From positions 34,231,611 to 34,295,610 of the forward strand of contig NC_080558.1 of NCBI RefSeq assembly GCF_030253575.1: 64,000 nt of DNA, written 5' to 3'. How positions within the stretch are numbered: position 1 is the first letter of the stretch; each line of letters opens with the position of its first letter. Position numbers and translations under genes: made by a program. The DNA is from Rhododendron vialii (taxonomy: Eukaryota > Streptophyta > Magnoliopsida > Ericales > Ericaceae). Below the pieces are notes generated by a model. It made no database searches. It was not told where the DNA came from and worked only from the letters and a program-made list of their open reading frames with translations. Positions 10,601-21,795 of this stretch are shown here, piece after piece.

Positions 10601-11540
10601 GTTTCCGTAAGTTATACTTCGATATGTTGTTAATATACACTTTCCTTCAATTTATTACCTTTTGTTTTTTTTTCTTCATTTTAAGTTGATATTATTTCAA
10701 GAGGGTTGATAATTAACCTGTAAATTATTTCCTTTTTCATTTCTTCTCTCTGCCTTGGCATGAGCTTTTTAAAGTGAGGCAGAGAGTAAGTAGGTTATAT
10801 TGGATGGGTAGAGCAGACAACTTATTTTGTTAAGATGTGCCTTTAGGCACAAGCATCCACTAGTACTTGGATATGACAAGACAAATGCCCGCAATACAAA
10901 CTTTGACAGATCTACCTAAAGTAAGATGTTTTTTTTTATCAGCAATTTTTTTTATTAATCTTCAAATTCAAAAATTACAAAGATTAAAAGGACAAGGGCA
11001 GATGAAATTTGAAATTACTTAATCTTCTTAGCTACCCGAGACTCAATCGGTCAAAGACCAACAAAACCCAAAAATAACCCCACAGCCATCTGCCAACCAG
11101 AGCTGATTGGCAAAAGAAAGTACTTTATTATGCAAAAGAAAGTTTATTAATCTCGAATGAGGATAAAAAGATTATAAAAGGGACAAGGGCAAGCAAAAGC
11201 AACCTAAGATCCAAACAAAAAGTGTTGGCAAAAAATCAACAAAGAGAGAAATTTCTCAGACACATGGACAGCTCTTAGTTAATCCGATTGAACATTTTTT
11301 TTTTTTTTTTGGTTGCAAAATGATTGGTGTGGCTATTAGTTTTCCTCAATGGTTGCCTTGGATTTCATGTTCTACGCAACCAGGATTTCATATTTCTTCT
11401 TTAAAGAATTGTAAGTTGAATTTCTTTTGCTGAAAAAAAAAGGGATTGTATGTAGTTATATATGGGAACCACGGAGAATAGATTTGAAGGATTAATTCAT
11501 AGAATCCAAAAATAGATATACATATTCTTCCCTTTTAAAT
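10601..11540. other. no gene; hairpin and LINE-tail-like sequence
   Basis: CTCTCTGCCTT (10746) and GAGGCAGAGAG (10776) form a near-perfect hairpin. The stretch from 10928 (long T run, then TTATTAATCTTCAAATTC) looks like the reversed 3' tail of a plant LINE, without a definable boundary. No coding region supported. Confidence 0.4.
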
Positions 11541-11551
11541 TTCAAATAGTA

Positions 11552-12259
11552 ACTACTTCTTATGAGATGTTTTCTCAACCCTCTCTCTCAAACCTAGCCA
11601 CCACAACTCCTCGATCTTCTCCCTTCTCCTCCTCCCTGTGGGTTCCATACCTGTGTGCGGCGGCGAGAGGGGGAGACCATGGTACTACCGACTCACTTTC
11701 TTTGTTTTTTTTTTTCCTTCCGTCTCTCCAGATCTATGACTTGTCGTCTGCTCTATCGGAGTTTTGTCTCTCGTTCAACGAGAGTTATTGGTTTTGTCTT
11801 TGGATAAATTTTGTCTACAGATTGGATTCTCTCAATTGAGATTGCTTCAAAACGATGTCTGTGCTTCAGCGTCCTATCCCCACACGATGTCTTTGGCGAG
11901 GCAACCTATGGCGGCTTGGCAGATCTATAGTTCTTGGGAGTTCATTGGTGCGTTCTTACTTGGGTGGAGTGCATCTGATCGTCTGGGTATTTTGGTGTCT
12001 TTTATCCATAACTTTGCATTTTTTTCTCGTTTGAGACTCCTAATTAAATGTTAGGCAGTTTAAAAGTGTCGCTTTTGCGTCAAGCCATGTCTGGATTAGG
12101 ATAAAAGACTTAGATTGCCTTGTGATTTACTTGTTTTGTATTTATTAGACGATTAGTTTGGCTTTGTCCAAGTTCTTTGCAATGATCTCCGTTTTGTAAG
12201 TGCCGCTGGGCATTTATCAATACAATCTTCTCACTTTTGACCAAAAAAAAGAAGAAAAG
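11552..12259 (+). mobile_element. LINE-derived retroposon with 11-bp target duplication
   Basis: The 708-bp unit is flanked by the direct repeat TTCAAATAGTA (11541-11551 and 12260-12270) and ends in an A-rich tail after GACCAAAAAAAAG. The 3' part (TAAGTGCCGCTGGGCATTTA, then CAATACAATCTTCTCAC) matches the style of plant L1 3' ends, and the 5' part (pyrimidine-rich, then GCGGCGAGAGGGGGAGACC) that of an L1 5' region. The element therefore looks internally deleted and non-autonomous, mobilised in trans by an L1. Open frames inside (11567-11839, 11764-12054) have no recognisable domain. Confidence 0.8.
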
Positions 12260-12681
12260 TTCAAATAGTAGAAAATAGCAATAGATTCACTTTTTCTTGG
12301 ATAACTAAGTTAAATTCTTGACTAAACTAATATTGCATAAACTGCAACAATCTTTCATTACGTGCAGAAACCAAATCCCTAACGTAAGAATAGCAATCGA
12401 TAAAGAAAGTTGGGGAAGTAAAAATGGGAATATGCCCATGGCGACGACACGATTGATTGTAATGGTGGATACCATAAGGCTAGTTTGTAATTTAAGGACT
12501 AGGTGAATTGCAACGTGCACGACACGTTTATCATGCCCGCTGAAGAGATCAAAATTGAAATCGTAGCAGTAGTAGGGGATGGCTTGAATCTGCTCCTTCT
12601 CGGTGGTCAGGAGGTCTCAATTGGAGCATTTCCCTTTATTGCCTTGTCACCTGCTTTCCAACTTCCACACAGAGTCTCTGT

Positions 12682-13538
12682 TTGCAAGTTCAATATATCT
12701 TATGCAGAAATTTCCGAAATTCTTTCATCCATCAGTGCTCACATGGAGTTGCTGCTATCTACAGTGGCGTCCTGGTTTACTATGTCAGGATCGACAATCA
12801 CGAACTCACCTTGGGTTGGTATGACATAGTTGCTGACCACAAATTCGGAGGCGACTACACTATATTATTGGCCTCAGTAGGTCATCTTCTGTTTGACCTA
12901 TATATTTTTGATGAAGAAGGATTGCCAGGTTAAATACCCATTGACAACCACTACAACTATTAATCATCCAAACGCACCTCCTAATTGGGATCCCATCGAA
13001 GCCCAAAGTTACGCCACCCTTTGTAAGTTTTACAATACCAGTACAACCCCAAAGTTACAAAACACAGGCACCCAATAAACTTTCATGAAATTTTCTTTGC
13101 CAATGAACATGCACTATATTCACTGGATGCATGCCATCAGCGTTTCGAAGCATGGGACATGAACTAAGATTCCACAAAAAACTGACCAATGGAGATTTAG
13201 TGGCTCTGGTAGTAATTTTATTATTACCTACCACAAAATACCATATATGAAATGGCAACTAATAAGCACACTTAATCTTACTATAGGAACTGTGCAAATC
13301 AATTAAGCAATTTGCAAAAGAGCACAAGATGAAGACTTTCATTTTGGTGACGAGGCAAAGAATCTGGGAAATACAACATATTGCTGGATACCTCGTTGGG
13401 CACAGCTGGTATGCATATGTTGCTGCACACAGTCTCAGATGCCATGACACTCTTATCTTCAGTCTTGATTCGCATCTAAGACTCCGTGTCTTGATCTTCG
13501 ATGAAGCCGGAAGGGAACGCACATATGATTGGTATTAA
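12682..13538 (+). pseudogene. decayed B3-domain fragments
   Basis: Two segments resemble the C-terminal half of a B3 DNA-binding domain. The first (about 12760-12933) contains YYVRIDNHELTLGWYDIV, then ADHKFGGD and FDLYIFDEEG, matching the family pattern GW..F...H.l..GD...F...g.l.F.v.iFD..G. The second (13329-13538) contains HIAGYL, GHSWYAYVAAHSLR, DTLIFSLDS and RVLIFDEAGRE. A KFPKFFHPSV string in another frame (about 12708) may be the start of a B3 fold after a splice acceptor. The pieces are in different frames and no full model can be built. They may be a broken two-B3-domain gene of the REM/VRN1 type, or captured fragments. Confidence 0.5.
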
Positions 13539-13547
13539 AAACCACAA

Positions 13548-13924
13548 CTCTCTTTTCGCTGTAATAGCTAATTCCCTTCCAAAGGCCTTTTGAACCCTTC
13601 ATTTAACTAGGAGCTGTACTGGCTTTTGGAAACTCATCCTTCTGGTGTACTAAGGACAAGAGTCCTCTTTTGGATCTGCTAGCCAATGGTCCTTTTTGTA
13701 TTACTTAGCAATGGTTTACATTATGATAGGTGCAGCTCTCTTTTCGCTATAATAGCTAATGCCCTTCGTAAGGGCTTTTGAACCCTTCCCTTAGCAATGC
13801 GTTGTACTAGCTTTTGCAATGACCTCCTTCTGGTGTACTAAGGACCAGAGTCCTCTTTTGGATCCACTACCTAATGGCCTTTTTCATATTACTTAGCAAT
13901 GATTTACATTATGAAGATGGATGA
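13548..13924. repeat. tandem duplication, about 188-bp unit
   Basis: CTCTCTTTTCGCT begins both units (13548 and 13736). Each continues with AATAGCTAAT, CTTTTGAACCCTTC, TTCTGGTGTACTAAGGAC and ATTACTTAGCAATG in the same order. The copies differ at scattered sites, so the duplication is not recent. It directly follows the second B3-like fragment and may represent its duplicated 3' flank. Confidence 0.85.
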
Positions 13925-16268
13925 TGTAGACTAAATTCAATGTTGCTAATGAACAATAGTAGTACAAGTACATCATCTACACATCTTTCAGCTCAGTTTG
14001 GGAAAAAATGATGCAGCTTCTTTCCATTGCAACCATATCTACCAGTTTGTTTCAATATCTTATTCTTGAACTCGACTAATATATTTTCCTTCGTTGCAAC
14101 ACACACGCATAGATGCATATGCCCAAAACTAAGGTTTCCACGTGAGTTTATCTCCATAACACTAAACGCTTTATCCAAGCTATTGTATAACCTCCTGGCA
14201 GAAAAAAAAGCCTCATAAATATTTGTGGAGTGCACAGATGTAGTTGTTTATATACATGAAAAGCCAAAAACAAGCACGACCAGCTTATTCTGAACTTTCA
14301 AAAGAAGAAAAAACTTACCTTAATGCACGAAGAAAATAATTGCACTCACTTAAAAAAGGGAACCACAACCTGCCATTGCCAACCAAGATTCCGCACCATC
14401 TCAAATCTGCAACTAAAACATACTGAAAATTTCCAACTTCTGAAAAAAGGAATTCTATCAGTATGGTAGGAAATGCTGCATGCAAACGATCTCCCATGCT
14501 CACCAATCAAGCATATCATGTGCAGCTAAAAAAGACTCATGTGCAAAATGGCCTGGATAGATTGACAGAAGCATCAAAACCAAAAATGCTTTTTGAGTCC
14601 CCATTACAAAATACCGCCCATTTTCTCAAAAAATGAAACTCATCCATGGACTGCTTTTGAATTTGCTTAGACAAATTTCTCTGCTTGGCCTTAATTGACT
14701 TAGTGAAGTTCATGTAGTTTGGCACACTGTAATTTCTCTTCTCAATTCCATCTGAAGCCATGTCATCCACCAGTAGTGAACAACAAGGACACAAAATAGG
14801 ACACAGAGTCGAAAAGATTCACGACGTCAGTTTTCCTTTTGCACCAAATATTTTCATTTCACCTTTAGTCTCATGGTCCTAGCACCATAATGTTATATGG
14901 CAGCCACTTACGTAAACTCCTTTTCAAAATTAACATGATCATTTGCAAATAGGTGGCATATGGCCAACCAAATTCAATCAAATGAATATGCTGAGTCAAA
15001 AACTAATGCAGTTAAAAATCAAGTTTTCTTATCTTCAATGATTCACAAACAACTAATTGCATGGTTATAATTTGCTTTAATTTCTTAAAACTGCAATCAA
15101 CTGGTATCCAGGATCCTATCATCTGTATTCAACTATTCGTTTCTTGGTGAATTGCCGATTATGGTGGTTTCATAAACTTGTAAGGACTGTCAATATACTT
15201 TCGTGATATCTGGAGCAATGTTTTGGATGTGTACTTCCTAATTTTGAATTTTTTTTTGTTTCTCACTCAAATTTGAGTGCCTTCATACGAGCTATCACAA
15301 ATTTTGGTTTGAACGAGTTGTATTAGCACCCACAGTTAGCAAGTCTAAAACAGATACTTAAACGCGTCCCCTAAGGCCTAATGGATCTTTGATAATAATG
15401 TATCTTTTGTTCAAATTTCCTATTTAGTTTTGTCTATTTGTCTGGCGAAGTATTTAACATGTGACAGGTAGCTTGAACTTAAAATTGGTTTTAATATGTT
15501 ACATGGGTGTTGAAAGGGGCTTTAATTAAGGATATGTCTCATATATCTGAATCTGCATTGAGCCAATCCTTCTTAATTAAAAAACTTACAATACCCTTGC
15601 TTCTGATGAACGAGACGTATCTAACGCAGCCTTTGAGCCCATTCACATGGGATTGTAAACTTTAATAGTGGAATCACTGTTTGCTGCTATCGATTATGTT
15701 ATTAAAACAGTGGTTTCAATAAATGCTAGACAACATAGGAATACACTTAGCGGCTAGGTTTCCTCAAATCATGGCTGATATGGTACACTTAACGGCTGCA
15801 CCTCCTAAAATCAAGGATGATATACTGTCAAAACTGAGAATCACTTGTATTCTTCACATGTGCATTCCGGTAGTGAATTCGTAGCACTAAACGGCTACAT
15901 TTAATAAAAAAAAAATGAATAAAGTACAGCTTCTTTTAATGAGCATTAATGGCAAACTTAAACTATTGGATTCTTTATCATTTCATTAGCCCAATGCCCA
16001 AACGCAACTCACCATTTTGTTATTACCTGTTGGTCATATGTAAGTCTATAAAAACTTGCATTGAACTTGTTTTTTCTATGGTTATCTGATTGCAGGCCTC
16101 AAGGTAATGCATTCATTCTTTCATTCAACAGATACTTTCAGCTCTATTACTATAGTTATAAAACTTATCCTGATTTAAATTACTCTCACTTTGACATAGA
16201 TTCTGACAAGTAAGAGATACAGTTTGCTACTGCCACTACTATGCTTATCCAAGTCTTCTGCAGGTAAG
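13925..16268. other. intergenic, no supported gene
   Basis: AT-rich sequence with only short open frames of ordinary composition (13993-14235 and 14537-14794 on the minus strand). A possible TATA-like CTATAAAAAC lies near 16047, about 220 bp before the RPA1-like first exon, with a possible tiny 5' exon between CAG|GCCTCAAG and GTAATG near 16096-16104. Those could be the old promoter and leader of that pseudogene. Confidence 0.4.
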
Positions 16269-18569
16269 ATGGCTTCCAACATCAAGATGCTTAAGGACAT
16301 GGTTACTGGCGACTCTAACTGGACGGCCGAATTCATGGTGATTGAAAAGGGGTTTCCAAGAATTACTGAAAAGAATAGGCTTTACCAAAAGCTTGTCTTC
16401 ATTGACTCTAAGGTAACTAAAATTTCAAACTCACCGTCAAGAAAACTTATATTGCAAGATTCAATTCCTCTCCAGAATAATCATGCTACATAACCTCACT
16501 ACAAAAATACAACCCAGGGTACCAAAATACAAGGCACCATCTTCCAAGAAGACATGAGTGTGCTCAAAGACACATTGAAGATCTACCACACTTACACAAT
16601 TAACAATGTTGTCGTCAATGACACTCCCCCAATACACCGAGTCATTGACAATGATCACCAATGGCTGCTATACGGAAGGACCCCAATCAAAGAGGTCGAA
16701 GTTAAGTCACTTAGCGTTTGAGCTTTGAAGTATAACTTCGTACCTCTTGCTAACCTTACTGACCATACCAACTCAAGAGAAGGCATAGGTACAATCTTTC
16801 TACCGAAGTTAAATAGAATTCCTTCTAGATCCAGCAACCTAATACAATTGATTCGCCCAAAAAATAGATTCAATATTTGCTGTTCTCAAGGTTGGCGCTC
16901 CTAAAAAAACCAGGGAGTCATGGGTCCAAAACATTCTCGTCATTGATCAAGGGTAATATTTACCACAACATTGCCACTTATTCCTTATTTGCATCATTAT
17001 TAATTATTGTTACCACACATGCATTTATACAACCTATGTATCCACAGAATGCAGTAAATAGTCTTGACACTATGGGATCAATTCGTTGAGCATGAAGGAA
17101 GAGCTTTCGCTAAGCTCTCTGGAAAATACCCAATCGTCCTTGGTGTCAAACTCAAAGTAGACACGCAAAATGGTAGCAGCCGTGAAACTATCTTATTCAG
17201 ATTCCAGATCCACCTTGCTTTACACATCATCTAAACATCCTTACTATTATTTGGACTCTCGTGCACAGTTTTAAACATTTGAACAACACATTTTAACCAA
17301 TAGCCAAAAAAAGGGATTCACCTAAACAATTACACGCACCAACACATGCGTCTTGGGTTCACTGATTAATGATATAAAAAACTCAACAACATTGAAAGTT
17401 CTTCAAAGTAACTGTTACTGATATATCTGCAGGTGTCAAAATGCAAACAAGGGGATCTACTACATTCATCTTTGACCCAGCCCTCCCAGAGGCAAACATG
17501 CTAAAGACATGGTAATCTCAATTCCAAAAAACACAAATAATACCGCACAACATAATAATACAAAAGAATGCACTAAAAGTTATATTTACAACAAAATTAC
17601 AAACAGGTGCATGGCACATTCAACTGCACTAAAAAAAATACCACCTATCGAACTGTACCAACTGGGATTGGGTAGATCATCTAGGCCGCACCAAAGTGAA
17701 ATAATTTTAGTGAGCCGCTTACCAACAATTGTCAACACGGTACTCTCTCATTCCTAGACACTAAAACTTTATACAAATTTGTGCATTACTAAAGCCTGTG
17801 GAGTTTCTAAATACAGCAAGAGACACACTGGGTTAAAGTTGTGTGCAAAGTCACCGATTGGAACCAAAGGTTCTACTATGTGTCGTGCTCAAAATGTATA
17901 AAGGCAACAACAGCTCAAAGTGATGCTCCTTTCTGGTGCAACTATTGCAAAGAAAAAGTCCATCCAATGCCAAGGTTAGTGCCTCACACATACTACATCT
18001 GTTCTTAAGATAAAAAATCTGCGACATTTAATACATTTGGTCCTTTGACTTTAATAACAGATGCAGGTTCCAAATACAATTGAGCGATTCCATAGGATTC
18101 ATCATTGCTACAACATTTGGAGAATAAGCTGACTCAATGTTCTCAATCACTAGAGATTACTTAAAGAACAACATGCAAGAGGTTTGTGAAAAACAAAGCC
18201 AACATACTTCTTTCTTTTATAATTTATAACACTAATAAATAATCTTGCAAAAAAATATAGGGCATTCTATCAACCGCAGCTAGGGAAAAATTGGCAACAA
18301 GAATAGAATACGCTGTCCATTTGCGAGCTTACAAATATGCACCAAGAGATGTTGAACTCTGCCTCTTCAGCATCCACACGTTTGCTGCTGTAACTGAAAT
18401 CATAGACGACCAAGATGACTTCTAGCTTCTCCTAGCACAAGCACCATCCCCAAAAAAACGTCTGGATGAAATCAAAGGTCAAACCTTTGCACCAATACCA
18501 AAAGCTCTGACCACTGCCATGCAAAATGCTGAACCTACTGAACCATTCACGCCAGAAGTCCAAGCTTAA
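16269..18569 (+). pseudogene. RPA1-like (RPA70) pseudogene, nine exons
   Basis: Exons with GT-AG borders can be placed at 16269-16412, 16518-16788, 16868-16952, about 17047-17172, 17433-17511, 17607-17739, 17823-17974, 18061-18181 and 18261 onward. The product follows plant RPA 70-kDa-like proteins: a first OB fold (NWTAEFMVIEKGFP, GTKIQGTIF), a second OB fold (WVQNILVID, then LWDQFVEHEG, YPIVLGVKLKV), and the C-terminal zinc-binding domain (YVSCSKC...WCNYC, then CRFQIQLSD). RPA binds single-stranded DNA in replication; RPA1-like genes of this form also travel in plant Helitrons. It is broken by TGA (16719), a frameshift and TAA near 17050, TAA (18125) and TAG (18423), after which the frame continues to TAA at 18567. 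Confidence 0.85.
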
Positions 18570-18983
18570 TTTGACCATTGGCATGGAAGCCGATGCAACT
18601 ACTGAGGCTTCAAAGAGTCACACCATGGAACACACAATTGCTGCATCAAAGAATCCCAAAAAATAGCGCAGCCTCAAGATCAAAAATGACTGAATCCAGT
18701 CACCCACTAAAACTTTTTGCCAAGCTATTGAATCTACAATAGCTTATTCTATTTACCACTACTATCTATGTTTAATAACTTCTAGCACTTTGTAGTTTCG
18801 TAAATTTTGCACTCCTATGCTAGACCAAAGCACAGGATTCAGAATTTTATATACCTGCACCACTTCTTATAGCTTCTACAGCTGTAAAATAACTTTTTAT
18901 CGTCGCCTTTAAAATAACATTTCAGTACGACTTAAGTAATCTCTTCATAATTCGATGCCTTACTTGTGCACTTTTCCGCTTGT
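18570..18983. other. 3' flank of RPA1-like pseudogene
   Basis: No gene. AT-rich sequence between the pseudogene stop and the CACTA terminus. I looked for a Helitron-type 3' end (short GC hairpin followed by CTRR) and found none that was convincing. Confidence 0.5.
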
Positions 18984-19682
18984 CACTACAACAAAAATGA
19001 GAATAAGTGACGAAATTGCTTGTGAGGAAAATAGATTTCGTCTCCAATTGTGCCTATTTGTGAGGAATTTTTTTTTTGTCACCAATTAAGAGGACAGACA
19101 AATTTAAGGTGAGAAAATTTTATTTTGTCACCAAAAATAGTTAATTAGTGAGTAAGATATAAATTTCGTCACCTAAAGGATTGACAAAATAAATATAAGG
19201 TGATGAAATATTTATTTTCGTCACTAATCTCTTCCCTTCATAATTTGCATAGATGCTTACAACCAATACATGACAAATTAGTTCCTCACAAAAGGAAAGG
19301 GTTTTGGTGAGAAATTTTAATTGTCGTCGTTGAGGGGGAATTTTGGCGGGTGAAAAGGGCGCTGAAAATTTTAGGCGTTGATCCCAAAATTTTAGTAAAA
19401 GCCCTTTTTCATTCTAATTTTTTACACCCCTCTTATTTCTCTCACAAACCCCATCACCGTCGCTCACACCGCGCCCCACTCCATCTCTGTAACTCCATCA
19501 CTCACACCGCTCCCCTTGCCATCACTGCAACTCCGAATCTCTCTCTCAAGGTATGTTATTCAACTTATTTCTCTTCTCCTCTATGGAATCCCTTCATCAC
19601 TTTCCTCCCCCGATTTATAACCTCTACTGCGTTCTTTTTTTTTTGCAGCGGCATTAGCAGTCATCCATGTCTGATTCTAGTG

Positions 19683-19684
<2 letters not shown>

Positions 19685-19756
<72 letters not shown>
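19685..19756. repeat. (CT)n microsatellite
   Basis: About 72 bp of uninterrupted CT, inside the 5' region of the CACTA element. The long serine/leucine and glutamate/arginine frames across it are artefacts of the repeat. Confidence 0.97.
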
Positions 19757-19758
<2 letters not shown>

Positions 19759-19798
19759 TTTTCTTGATTAGGTTCCCAATTTCTTTCTTTGGAGTATT

Positions 19799-21790
19799 TG
19801 TCACACCCCAAAATGGGAAGTGACCGGCCATGAACCACAAAACTGAAACTCGTAGAACATGCAGCCTAAAAGAAATTTGATTAAAAACCAAGGCAATAAA
19901 CAAATAAATGGTCAACCATTTTTTTTATTTAAGCACAACTCCAACAAATTAAGTTCAACAAAAAGTATGGGGCACAAACATCCCATGAACCAAATAAAAT
20001 TCAGTGATCCAACAGTAATAAAAGAATCCAGATGTCCGACAAAATATTTCAAATGCAGAAGCATTTAATAAAATAAAAATATGATTAGACACCCTAAGGA
20101 GGTCAATACAAGAAATCCCCGAGATGCCACCAGAGTACTTGCCTAATTCCCCAACTTGCCTGAAAAAGAAGTTGGAATAAATCCGTCAGCTGACGAGCTC
20201 AGTGAATAGCAAGTATGTATAATAAATAAAGTTGAAAGCGGAAATTAAAATAATTTACCATTAAATCATAATTTGGCATACGAGGTGTCCGGCAAAATAA
20301 CAAATTAATCAATGAAGTATTTAACCAATAAATATTCTTGGTGGTGATCACAACATTAACTCCATCAACAATGGGGAACCACAATCAAATAGTACCATGG
20401 CCAAAATAAATCTCATCAAAATTGGATCCAATATCGAACTTAGAGTCACCAGGGTTGGCAGCCCGTGGTACTTTTCCTTAAGACGATCCGGCGAAAGAAA
20501 GCCATTGAGCATTAGGGTCACCGGCCTAACACGGTCTTTTCCCCAATGGCCAGGGTCACCAACACGAGAAGGAATAAGTTCCCTGGACTTCCGAAATAAA
20601 TGTTCCCACTAATATCCACCAAGTTCTCACCAAAAAGAATATTAACAATTGATCTTAGAAAATTCGTCGCATGCCAATTTATATTACAACTTATAAACAG
20701 TTTTGAGTCTCCAAACAACATTCATATAAATTTCAGAAGGAAATACTTTTAATGGACACAGGGATCTTTCGAAAATACGTAACATACTTAACTACTCACC
20801 TGAATCCAAAAGTAATGCAATCGAACGCGCAAAAAGATGTTAACCTGAATAAAAGAACAAAGAACAAAATGACTAACTATACATATATACACTTGTAGAT
20901 ACAGAATACCACCTCCTATCAAAATAAAACTTAGCCTAATCCTAACTACTGCCCTCTGTAATCACTACTGCTAAAACCAAACTACATGCCTCCAACCATG
21001 AGCACACACCACTGTCCAATAACATTAAAAGAAAATAACTTCCAGCGAAACTCGTATAAAACCAAAACCATCCAAGTCTACTGCCACCATAAATTATTAA
21101 AATCATTCCACAGGAGTATTCCTAACTCTAGCAATTCCCATACCACGACAACAGAGATCAACACCACACACGACATCTATTATAATTTTAACCCGTTGCC
21201 GCACACACGACACACACTCTCACCCACCGACTCACTCCATCCATATCACACCCAATTAATTCTAATACCACAAAAAGATTGTGCAACCCAACAAACCCAA
21301 CAACTGCTTCCCTCCTCCAAACGGCAGTGGAAAGTAATGGAAACATTAAAGACAAGATTACGTACCGTACAAAGCCGAGAGCAAGATCGGGAAAAGAAGT
21401 TCGACTGACACACCGGTACCTCACAACCTCCGGCTGCTTCTGCTCTCTCTTTTTCTTTCACCCAAAGTTCTCTCAACTTCTTTTCTCAAACGCTCTGCCC
21501 AAATAAAACCCTACACCGTGCAAAATATCTCCTAACTTTATAAAACTACCCACTACTCCCTATATTATAGCTAATTAGTTAATTAGATTTGTATAGAACG
21601 TAACACAATTTATAAAATTACCATTCAGTACCACCATTTTATCCAAAATTAATCTCATACCCCAAATATTACAATCGTGACATCAATATTCATAGCGCTC
21701 ACAAAAATAATTAATTGGGACCCAAATATAACACCAATTAATAACGACAATATAACTAATTAAATAAAAGAAAAATGCTAGGCCGTAACA
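19799..21790 (-). mobile_element. solo LTR nested in CACTA element
   Basis: The 1,992-bp unit starts TGTCACACCCC and ends GGCCGTAACA, and is flanked by the 5-bp direct repeat GTATT (19794-19798, 21791-21795). These are the signs of an LTR left by recombination between two LTRs. Read on the minus strand it starts TGTTACGGCC and ends GGTGTGACA, like LTRs of Ty3/Gypsy Tekay-type chromoviruses. A purine-rich, GAAAGAAAAAGAGAGAGCAG-type stretch (about 21440-21470) also fits the minus orientation. No internal gag-pol is present. Confidence 0.85.
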
Positions 21791-21795
21791 GTATT

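Noticed and set aside
19350..19915. Long frames across the (CT)n tract on both strands
   Set aside because: The SLSLSL and RERERE translations come from the dinucleotide repeat; the same artefact recurs at 30334-30618, 31930-32214, 33555-33814, 52662-52925 and 53160-53369.
21188..21506. Overlapping open frames inside the solo LTR
   Set aside because: All lie in LTR sequence, in several frames and strands, with no conserved protein features.
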